Made by a program: the position numbers and the translations under genes. DNA of 20,571 nucleotides, taken from assembly GCA_021785115.1 (NCBI GenBank), contig JAJYGO010000242.1, positions 1-20,571 on the forward strand, given 5' to 3'. Positions 14,677 through 20,571 of the stretch are shown in pieces. This stretch comes from Chloroflexota bacterium. GTDB taxonomy: Bacteria > Chloroflexota > Limnocylindria > Limnocylindrales > CSP1-4. The notes beneath the pieces were generated by a model. It ran no database searches and was not told where the DNA came from. It saw nothing but the letters and a program-made list of their open reading frames with translations. Within the stretch, counting starts at the first letter, position 1. Every line of letters starts with the position of its first letter.

Positions 14677-15510
14677 ATGACAAGCACCGGCACGCCTGGT
14701 CATGCCGATCTCTTCAGGCTGGACGGCAAGGTCGCCGTCGTGACAGGAGCCGCCTCGGGGCTCGGCCACGCGATCGCCGCGGGCCTCGCCGCCCACGGAG
14801 CCACGGTCGTCGGCGCCGACATCAACGAAGCCGGTTTGGCGGCGACAGTCGAGCGGATCCAGAACGCAGGCGGGACCGCTCTCGGGGTCCGGTGCGATGT
14901 CTCCGACGAGGCATCGGTCGAAGCGCTGTTCACCGAGGTGGATGCCACGTTCGGGCGGATCGACATCCTGATCAACGACGCGTTCACCCCGCTCGTGCGG
15001 CTCACGCCCGAGGCCTATGACCTCGAGGCATGGAGCCGGTCGATCGACGTCAACCTCACCGGCTACTTCCTTTGCGCGCGGGCTGCCGGCCGCAGGATGA
15101 TCGCCCAGGGCGATGGCGGCGCCATCGTCAACATGAGCTCGATCGCCGGCACCACGGGGCTCGGACGCGGCAACTTCGTCTACTCGGTGACCAAACACGG
15201 GGTGATCGGTCTGACGCGCGAGCTGGCCATCGAGTGGGCCAGGCACCGGATCCGGGTGAACGCGATCCAGCCCTGCCAGTTCCTCACTCCCGGCCTGAAG
15301 AAGTGGATCGACAACGAGCCGGATCCGGTCGCGCTGACCAAGAACCTCGTCAAGGGTATCCCGCTGGATCGGCTCGGTGACCCGGAGCGGGACATGGTCG
15401 GACCCGTCGTCTTCCTCGTGTCAGATGCGGCGGCAATGGTCACGGGCGTTGTCCTCCCGGTGGATGGGGGCAATCTCGCCTACAACGCGGGAGGCAGCAA
15501 GACTTGGTGA
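14677..15510 (+). CDS. Short-chain dehydrogenase/reductase (SDR) 2
   Basis: Classical SDR of 277 aa from the ATG at 14677, which has a GAGG site 5 nt upstream; an in-frame ATG at 14662 adds five residues and has AGGTGG 10 nt upstream. Motifs counted from 14677 are the cofactor loop T23-G-A-A-S-G-L-G30, catalytic S155 in NMSSIAG, and Y169-S-V-T-K173. The structural NNAG motif is changed to N100-D-A-F. Asp48 after strand 2 (GADINE) points to NAD rather than NADP. It resembles gluconate 5-dehydrogenase and sugar/polyol dehydrogenases in layout. It is the first gene of the importer operon: the permease GTG overlaps its stop as GTGA, so it probably acts on the imported compound. Confidence 0.9.
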   Translation: MTSTGTPGHADLFRLDGKVAVVTGAASGLGHAIAAGLAAHGATVVGADINEAGLAATVERIQNAGGTALGVRCDVSDEASVEALFTEVDATFGRIDILINDAFTPLVRLTPEAYDLEAWSRSIDVNLTGYFLCARAAGRRMIAQGDGGAIVNMSSIAGTTGLGRGNFVYSVTKHGVIGLTRELAIEWARHRIRVNAIQPCQFLTPGLKKWIDNEPDPVALTKNLVKGIPLDRLGDPERDMVGPVVFLVSDAAAMVTGVVLPVDGGNLAYNAGGSKTW

Positions 15511-16559
15511 GTCCGCAGGATCCCGGCGCGCCCGGCGAAGGAACGGATGTCGCGGCGATGACGCTGGCAGGCCCGGGCGGGCAGCCCGCGGCGCTCTCGC
15601 GGGGCCTCGTGCGTCGTGCCGTGGGTCGTGCCACCGGCATCCCGGAGATGACCCTTCTTGTCCTCTGCGTCGTCGCCTTCGTCGTGTTCACTGCCGCGAA
15701 CTCCGGGTACGCGAGCGGCCCGAACATCGAGTCGCTGTTCCTCACGATTGTGTACACGGGCATCGTTGCGGTCGGAGAAGCGATCGTGATGATCGCGGGC
15801 GAGTTCGACCTGTCCGTAGGCTCCGTCGCCGGGATGGGGGCGATTGTCGCTGGCATCTTCATGACCAAGGTCGGCCTGCCAGTCCCGCTCGCGATCATCG
15901 GCGGGATCGGTGCCGGTGCTCTGGCAGGCCTGATCAACGCCGTCGTCATCGTGCGCGTCGGCATCCCGGCGTTCGTGGCCACCCTCAGCATGCTCTACAT
16001 GGCCCAGGGCGTTGGCTACGTCCTCAGCGGCGGGGATCCGGTCTACCCGCTCCCGCCCGACGTCGCCACGCTGGCACGAACGGACATCCTCGGGATTCCA
16101 TCGTCCATCTGGGTCTTCCTGGTCGTCGTGCTTGTTGCGGACCTCGTGATCCGGCTGACGACTCTCGGACGGATCGTGTACGCCACGGGCGGGAACCCGC
16201 TGACCACTCGGTTGGCGGGGATCAGCATCGTGAAGGTGAAGATGCTCACCTTCGTCCTCAGCGGAGCCCTCGCCAGTTTCGGCGGGATCATGCTGGTCAG
16301 CCGGCTCCAGCGCGCGGACGCGTCGATCGGCCTCGGCTGGGAGCTGAATGTCATCACGGCGTGCGTCGTGGGTGGCGTCGCCCTCGGTGGGGGTCTCGGC
16401 ACCATCGCGGGCGTGTTCCTGGGCCTCGTTCTGCTCCAGGGCGTGCAGCAGGGCCTCGTCATCGTGGGGGTCGACGCTTCGCTCCAGCCAGTCGTCGCGG
16501 GGATGATCCTCGTCGGCGCGGTCGGATTCGACTTGTACCGCCGCCGTCGGATGGCGTGA
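15507..16559 (+). CDS. Ribose-type ABC importer permease A
   Basis: A 350-aa permease of the RbsC/XylH/AraH family (BPD_transp_2), the channel of a carbohydrate ABC importer in the inner membrane. A polar N-terminus of about 45 residues precedes about nine or ten hydrophobic helices. The family motif IAGEFDLSVGSVAGMGA lies at about residues 97-112, with YATGGNPLTTRLAGI forming the cytoplasmic coupling region and a VVGGVALGGGLGT loop near the C-terminus. The GTG at 15507 overlaps the SDR stop (GTGA); a TTG directly before it and an ATG 18 codons into the frame are other possible starts. Permease B of the same family is encoded at 19552, so the channel may be a heterodimer. Confidence 0.92.
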   Translation: MSPQDPGAPGEGTDVAAMTLAGPGGQPAALSRGLVRRAVGRATGIPEMTLLVLCVVAFVVFTAANSGYASGPNIESLFLTIVYTGIVAVGEAIVMIAGEFDLSVGSVAGMGAIVAGIFMTKVGLPVPLAIIGGIGAGALAGLINAVVIVRVGIPAFVATLSMLYMAQGVGYVLSGGDPVYPLPPDVATLARTDILGIPSSIWVFLVVVLVADLVIRLTTLGRIVYATGGNPLTTRLAGISIVKVKMLTFVLSGALASFGGIMLVSRLQRADASIGLGWELNVITACVVGGVALGGGLGTIAGVFLGLVLLQGVQQGLVIVGVDASLQPVVAGMILVGAVGFDLYRRRRMA

Positions 16560-16713
16560 GACAGCGCCGGACGACCAGGAGGGAGGTGCACGTCTCAGGG
16601 ATGGTTTCGGACCACACCACAAAGCCCGCGTCCCCGGCTCGAGGTGCGAGTCCCGTGCGATCGCGCGTTGTCCGTTCCCACTTGGCGCTCGGTAGGAAAA
16701 GGAGGAGTCTGGA

Positions 16714-17826
16714 ATGGGTTCGCACCGACTCAAGGGGACAGGCCTGCTTGCGTTGGCTTCGGGCGTAATGCTCGTGGCTGCTGCCTGCAGCAGCACCCCG
16801 CCCGCGCAGGCGGGCGGGGCCTCGTCGACGGCTGCAGCCGAAGCTGCGGCCACGGCCGCCGCCGCCGCGTCCAACCCTGTCTACACGCCGCTCGCGAAGG
16901 CCCCATGCGACCTGAGCGGGAAGGACATCTACTTCCTCTCGGTGCTCAAGGGTCATCCGACCCTACGACTGTGGCAGCAGGGCTTCCTCGACGAAGCGCG
17001 TCGGATGGGCTTCAAGACCGAGACCATCGCGTCTCCGGACGACGCTGACTGGGCCAAAGCGGTCGCGCTGGGCGAGCAGATCCTCGCCACGGAGACCGCC
17101 GGCCAGTACGGGGTGGTCTTCGGCTACGGTGACCCGTCCGAGAAGGCCCTGATCGCCCAATTCGCGGCGGCCAAGGTCCCCGTGATCTTCACACATCAGG
17201 CCTTGACCCCAACGGACTACCCCGGCGTTCTCGCGTGGAGTGGATTCGTTCCGCAGAAGTGGGGTGCAGCGGCCGCTGACGCGATCGGCGCCAAGATCGG
17301 GGGCCAGGGGGCTGTCGCGATCACGGAGGGATCCTTCAACCCAACCGAGGATGGCGTCGCCGCCGCGTTCACGAAGGAGATGAATGCGAAGTACCCGAAC
17401 GTCAAGGTCCTGAAGCCGCAGGAAGAGGGCTTTGACCCGCCGACGGCCATCGCGAAGGCGGTCTCGATCCTCCAGGCCAACCCGGACGTGGTCGGCGCCC
17501 TGTCGACCACTGGCGCGGGGCCGGTCACCTGGGGTGGCGCAGCAGACCAGACTGGTCGAACCGTCTACTCGATCGGACCGGACATGACCCGTCCGAACAT
17601 GGACCTCGTCAAGGCCGGCAAGGTCTACGCCCTTGCGGCACAGCCGGGCTACGAGGAGCATGAGCAAGCGGTCGACCTGATCGCCGAGTCGATGTGCGGC
17701 CAGACAGTGCCGTTCGCCAACGAGCTTGAGACGAAGATCGTCACCGCTGACGGACTCGCGCCGTACTACAAGATCGTCGACGAGGAGACCCCGTACACGC
17801 CCGCGACTGCGAGCCCCTCCAGCTGA
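16714..17826 (+). CDS. Sugar-type ABC importer lipoprotein binding protein
   Basis: A 370-aa substrate-binding lipoprotein (periplasmic-binding protein 1 / RbsB-like). Residues 1-25 form a lipoprotein signal: basic MGSHRLKG, a hydrophobic core and the lipobox A-A-A-C25, so the mature protein is anchored through Cys25. An Ala/Ser/Thr-rich linker (26-53) leads to the two-lobe binding domain, which begins KDIYFLSVLKGHPTLRLWQQGFLDEA, the family first strand and helix. Ligand-contact positions cannot be read reliably. It has the best ribosome-binding site of the window (AAGGAGG), fitting high expression. A 154-nt gap separates it from permease A, and an 18-bp stem-loop follows its stop. The ligand is probably a sugar, polyol or derivative. 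Confidence 0.92.
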   Translation: MGSHRLKGTGLLALASGVMLVAAACSSTPPAQAGGASSTAAAEAAATAAAAASNPVYTPLAKAPCDLSGKDIYFLSVLKGHPTLRLWQQGFLDEARRMGFKTETIASPDDADWAKAVALGEQILATETAGQYGVVFGYGDPSEKALIAQFAAAKVPVIFTHQALTPTDYPGVLAWSGFVPQKWGAAAADAIGAKIGGQGAVAITEGSFNPTEDGVAAAFTKEMNAKYPNVKVLKPQEEGFDPPTAIAKAVSILQANPDVVGALSTTGAGPVTWGGAADQTGRTVYSIGPDMTRPNMDLVKAGKVYALAAQPGYEEHEQAVDLIAESMCGQTVPFANELETKIVTADGLAPYYKIVDEETPYTPATASPSS

Positions 17827-17833
17827 CCCCACA

Positions 17834-17875
17834 GCCCGGCGTGGCGGCGACGCTTCAGTCGCCGCCACGCCGGGC
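17834..17875 (+). promoter_or_regulatory. 18-bp perfect stem-loop after the binding-protein gene
   Basis: Arms at 17834-17851 and 17858-17875 are perfectly complementary over 18 bp with a GCTTCA loop, starting 7 nt after the binding-protein stop and ending 37 nt before the ATPase start. No T-tract follows, so it is more likely a 3'-end stabiliser or partial terminator. That would give more binding protein than ATPase/permease, as is known for other importer operons. Confidence 0.75.
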
Positions 17876-17912
17876 GCCGACAGGTGGCTGACGTGAGCAT
17901 CATGAGGGACAA

Positions 17913-19550
17913 GTGACCGTCAAGCTCGAAAGCCCCTCCATAGAGCCGCTCAGCGGCTACGCGCTCGAGATGGAAGCCATCGACAAGATGTTCGGTGGTG
18001 TCCACGCGCTGCGCGGCGTCTCCCTGCAGGTCCGGCGCGGGGAGATCCATGGGCTGATTGGCCAGAACGGCGCCGGCAAGTCGACCCTCATGAAGATCCT
18101 GGACGGGTACTACCCCGCCGGGTCGTTCAGCGGGCGGATCGTCGTCGCGGGGACCGAGGTCCGCCTGAGCTCCCCGCGCGACGCGCAGGCGGTCGGGATC
18201 GCGATCGTCCCACAGGAGACGACGGTCGTCGAAGCCCTCAGCGTGGCGGAGAACGTCCTGCTCAGCGAGCTCGCCCAGGACCAGACCGGAATCTTCGGGC
18301 GGCGCTCCTCTAGCGCCCGCGCCGCTGCGTTCCTCGCCGCGAACAACCTACCGCTCGATGCTGAGGCGCGGGTCGGGACCCTGAGCATGCACAAGAAGCA
18401 GCTCGTCATGATCGCCCGGGCGCTCTACGGACGCCCCAAGGTGCTGGTCCTCGACGAGCCCACGTCCTCCCTCACCTCTGACGAGGTGGACAACCTCTTC
18501 GCGATCGTGCGCGGGCTGCGGGACGGCGGCCTCACGTGCCTGTTCATCACCCACAAGCTGGACGAGATCATGTCGCTCTGCGACCGGGTCACGATCCTCC
18601 GGGACGGCCGGACGGTCGGCGAGTACGCGCGCGCCGACTTCGTCGCCGACCGGCTCGTGACCGACATGATCGGCCGGAAGCTCGGCGAGCTCTATCCGCC
18701 GGTCCCGCCGCTCACGGCCGGCGCGCCGGAGGTCCTCCGCCTCGAGGGCGTCTCCGTCGAGAACCCGCGCGTCCCTGGCGCCGAGCTGCTCCACGACATC
18801 GATCTCACCCTCCACGCCGGGGAGATCCTCGGGCTTGCCGGCCTTGTCGGGTCCGGCCGCAGCGAGTTGCTGACCGCCCTCTACGGGCAGGGACGAATCC
18901 TCCGCGGCAACGTCTACCTCAATGGCAAGGCGATCCGCCCCTCGGGCGCCAAGGCCGCCATGAACGAGGGGATCGGGCTCGTCACCGAGGACCGGAAGAA
19001 GGAAGGGCTCCTCTTCAACCTCAACATCCGCGAAAACGTGACCCTGAACGTGCTCGACAAGGTCTCGCGCGCGATCCTGCTCAGTCGCGCGCGGGAGCAG
19101 CGGCTGGCCGCCGGGATCGTGAAGGACCTGTCGGTGATGGCGCCGTCCACGTCGACGAAGGTGGCGAACCTGAGCGGCGGCAACCAGCAGAAGGTGGTCA
19201 TCGGCAAGGTGCTGATGCCCAAGCCGCGGGTGCTGCTCCTCGACGAACCGACCAAGGGCGTGGACATCGCCGCGAAGGCCGACATCTACCGCCTGATGAC
19301 GGATCTCGCGAAGTCCGGCGTCGCGATCGTTTTCGTCTCGTCGGAGTTCCCGGAGTTGATCGCGATGAGCCACCGGCTCGTCGTGCTCGCCGGAGGGAGC
19401 GTGCGCGAGTCGCTGGCCGCCGGGACGAGCGAGAAGCGGGTGCTCCTCGGCGCGATGGGCTTCTCCGAGGAGGAGCAGCGTCTCGAGGAAGCGGTCGAGG
19501 GGCTCGAGCAGGCCGTCGACATTCCGCCAGAGGATCGAGGAGGGTTCTGA
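17913..19550 (+). CDS. Ribose-type ABC importer ATPase, double NBD (RbsA/MglA family)
   Basis: A 545-aa fusion of two nucleotide-binding domains that powers the importer. NBD1 has Walker A G50-QNGAGKS-T58, a Q-loop VPQET and Walker B VLVLDEP (177-183) with THK at 213-215. Its signature is degenerate (LSMHKKQ, 157-163, in place of LS-x-GQ-Q). NBD2 has the lysine-lacking P-loop GLVGSGRSE (310-318), usual for the family, then a perfect LSGGNQQ (420-426) and LLLDEP (441-446). Thus one composite ATP site looks complete and the other is degenerate on both faces. The GTG at 17913 has GAGGGA 5 nt upstream. The gene lies after the stem-loop, and permease B begins 1 nt after its stop. The acidic C-terminal tail is about 30 aa. 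Confidence 0.94.
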   Translation: MTVKLESPSIEPLSGYALEMEAIDKMFGGVHALRGVSLQVRRGEIHGLIGQNGAGKSTLMKILDGYYPAGSFSGRIVVAGTEVRLSSPRDAQAVGIAIVPQETTVVEALSVAENVLLSELAQDQTGIFGRRSSSARAAAFLAANNLPLDAEARVGTLSMHKKQLVMIARALYGRPKVLVLDEPTSSLTSDEVDNLFAIVRGLRDGGLTCLFITHKLDEIMSLCDRVTILRDGRTVGEYARADFVADRLVTDMIGRKLGELYPPVPPLTAGAPEVLRLEGVSVENPRVPGAELLHDIDLTLHAGEILGLAGLVGSGRSELLTALYGQGRILRGNVYLNGKAIRPSGAKAAMNEGIGLVTEDRKKEGLLFNLNIRENVTLNVLDKVSRAILLSRAREQRLAAGIVKDLSVMAPSTSTKVANLSGGNQQKVVIGKVLMPKPRVLLLDEPTKGVDIAAKADIYRLMTDLAKSGVAIVFVSSEFPELIAMSHRLVVLAGGSVRESLAAGTSEKRVLLGAMGFSEEEQRLEEAVEGLEQAVDIPPEDRGGF

Positions 19551-19551
19551 C

Positions 19552-20544
19552 GTGAGCGAAGCCAGCGGCGTGTCGCGAGTTCCGCTTCCCGGCGCCGGGG
19601 GTCGAGCTGGTGCGGCGTCGCTCACGATCCCGACGGAAGCGAAGCGGCTGGCGGTGCTGCTGGCCATCGTCGCTCTGTTCTCGTACATGAACCCGGGGTT
19701 CCTGCGCATCGACAGCTTCGCGGCGATCATCCAGGCGATCGCATTCGCCGGCATCGTCGGCGTCGCCCAGACGCTGCTGATCATCGCCGGCGAGTTCGAC
19801 CTCTCCGTCGGATCCAACGCGTGCCTGACGTCGATCGTCGCTGCGCTCCTCATGACCCAGTACGGCCTCGACCCGACACTCTCCATGGTCCTCGGCATCG
19901 CGACCGGTGCGGGCGTCGGCCTGATCAACTCCGTGCTGATCCTGCGGGTGCGGATCCCGTCCTTCATCGCCACGATCGCGATGCTCGGCATGGCGAGGGG
20001 CCTGGCGACCTGGCTGTGCGGCGCGCGGCCCATCCACAACCTGCCGCTGACGCCGTACAGCAACGTAGACGCGACCGTCTCCTTCAGCGTGGTGGCCCTG
20101 TTCGTCCTGGTCGTCGCGGGCCAGCTCCTCGTGACCCGGACCAACTTCGGCCGGCTCATCTGCGCCACGGGTGGAAGCGCCGAGGCGGCTCGGATCGCGG
20201 GTGTCAAGACGATCCGCATCAAGGCGATGCTGTTCGTCGTGAGCGGCATCCTGGCCGGTCTCTCCGGGATGCTCACGATCATCCATTTCGGAAGTTCGAC
20301 CATCACCACGGGCAGCGGCTGGGAGCTCTCCGCGGTGGCGGCCGTCGTGGTCGGCGGCACGAGCCTGTTCGGCGGCGGTGGCACGATGATCGGGACGCTG
20401 ATCGGCTTGCTGATCCTGCAGACCATCAACAGCGGTCTGGTCGTGGTGCACATCGATCCCTGGTGGCAGAACATCGTCATCGGGATGGTCATGCTCGGTT
20501 CGGTCTCGATCGACGCGCTGCGCCGCCGCAGGGTGTCGTCCTAG
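19552..20544 (+). CDS. Ribose-type ABC importer permease B
   Basis: A 330-aa RbsC-family permease, clearly related to but distinct from permease A. A polar N-terminus of about 30 residues is followed by about eight to ten hydrophobic segments. It has the shared IAGEFDLSVGSNACLTS motif at about 78-94, the coupling segment CATGGSAEAARIAGVKT and VVGGTSLFGGGGT near the C-terminus, and ends RRRRVSS. The GTG at 19552 has GAGGAGGG about 8 nt upstream, inside the end of the ATPase gene, with a single base between stop and start. It is the last complete gene of the importer operon in this window. Confidence 0.93.
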   Translation: MSEASGVSRVPLPGAGGRAGAASLTIPTEAKRLAVLLAIVALFSYMNPGFLRIDSFAAIIQAIAFAGIVGVAQTLLIIAGEFDLSVGSNACLTSIVAALLMTQYGLDPTLSMVLGIATGAGVGLINSVLILRVRIPSFIATIAMLGMARGLATWLCGARPIHNLPLTPYSNVDATVSFSVVALFVLVVAGQLLVTRTNFGRLICATGGSAEAARIAGVKTIRIKAMLFVVSGILAGLSGMLTIIHFGSSTITTGSGWELSAVAAVVVGGTSLFGGGGTMIGTLIGLLILQTINSGLVVVHIDPWWQNIVIGMVMLGSVSIDALRRRRVSS

Positions 20545-20561
20545 CCCTGGAGGTGCCGTCG

Positions 20562-20571
20562 ATGGGCAGGC
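20562..20571 (+). CDS. Start of a further gene, cut by the window edge
   Basis: Seventeen bases after the permease B stop, ATG (20562-20564) follows a perfect GGAGGT (20549-20554) with a 7-nt spacing. Only M-G-R is visible, so nothing can be said of the product except that it probably continues the importer operon. Confidence 0.5.

Noticed and set aside
14547..14680. 44-codon leader frame ending in an ATGA overlap with the SDR 2 start
   Set aside because: No ribosome-binding site before its ATG, and its first codons are just the tandem DNA boxes read as protein. The overlap is suggestive but not enough to call a leader peptide.
16632..16655. Stretch resembling a tRNA T-arm (GAGGTGCGAGTCCC)
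   Set aside because: The flanking bases do not pair as a T-stem, and no acceptor or anticodon arm can be formed around it.
16601..16768. Small open frame in the gap before the binding-protein gene
   Set aside because: GGAGGT lies 13 nt upstream, too far for a good start. The frame runs into the binding-protein gene in another phase and codes a basic, featureless peptide.
18348..20492. 714-aa minus-strand open frame opposite the ATPase and permease B
   Set aside because: Low-complexity composition. It spans two clearly functional plus-strand genes and their junction, and has no recognisable domain.

Overview
The window is very GC-rich and densely coded, with GTG starts, 4-bp stop/start overlaps and few A+T-rich stretches. 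It has no rRNA, tRNA, insertion sequence or CRISPR array that I can see. Gene content (acetylating aldehyde dehydrogenase and aldolase, many UroD-fold proteins, a B12-binding corrinoid protein, a ribose-type ABC importer, FCD-type GntR control, a PMT-family mannosyltransferase) suggests a high-GC soil or freshwater bacterium, probably Chloroflexota or Actinomycetota. This assignment is inference only; no marker gene is present.

Layout. (1) 5-4482, minus strand: Ldh2-type NAD(P) dehydrogenase, UroD-fold protein 1, acetaldehyde dehydrogenase (acylating) and 4-hydroxy-2-oxovalerate aldolase, all abutting or overlapping. (2) 4591-6356, plus: a VOC/glyoxalase-fold protein and a PMT-family membrane glycosyltransferase. 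(3) 6383-7009, minus: a corrinoid protein, diverging from two UroD-fold proteins at 7375-9799 (plus). (4) 9877-14413, minus: gntR, UroD-fold protein 5, cupin, UroD-fold protein 4 and an SDR. (5) 14662-20544, plus: an SDR followed by a ribose-type ABC importer (permease, lipoprotein binding protein, double ATPase, second permease). The start of a further gene lies at the right edge.

How it may work together. Five divergent UroD-superfamily proteins lie around one B12 protein of the methyltransferase-partner type. This resembles corrinoid-dependent methyl-transfer (demethylation) systems rather than heme synthesis. The importer and oxidoreductases suggest that a sugar-like or polyol-like compound, possibly O- or N-methylated, is taken up, oxidised and demethylated. 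The aldolase/aldehyde dehydrogenase pair would finish carbon-skeleton breakdown to pyruvate and acetyl-CoA. The strongest new evidence is regulatory. Two promoters 7.3 kb apart, one before the UroD pair next to the corrinoid gene and one before the SDR-importer operon beside gntR, share a 19-nt operator-like element (18 of 19 bases identical). In both, the element overlaps a TTGACC -35 box placed 17 nt from a TA(C/T)CAT -10 box. This ties uptake and the corrinoid/UroD module into one predicted GntR regulon. The substrate cannot be read from the sequence.
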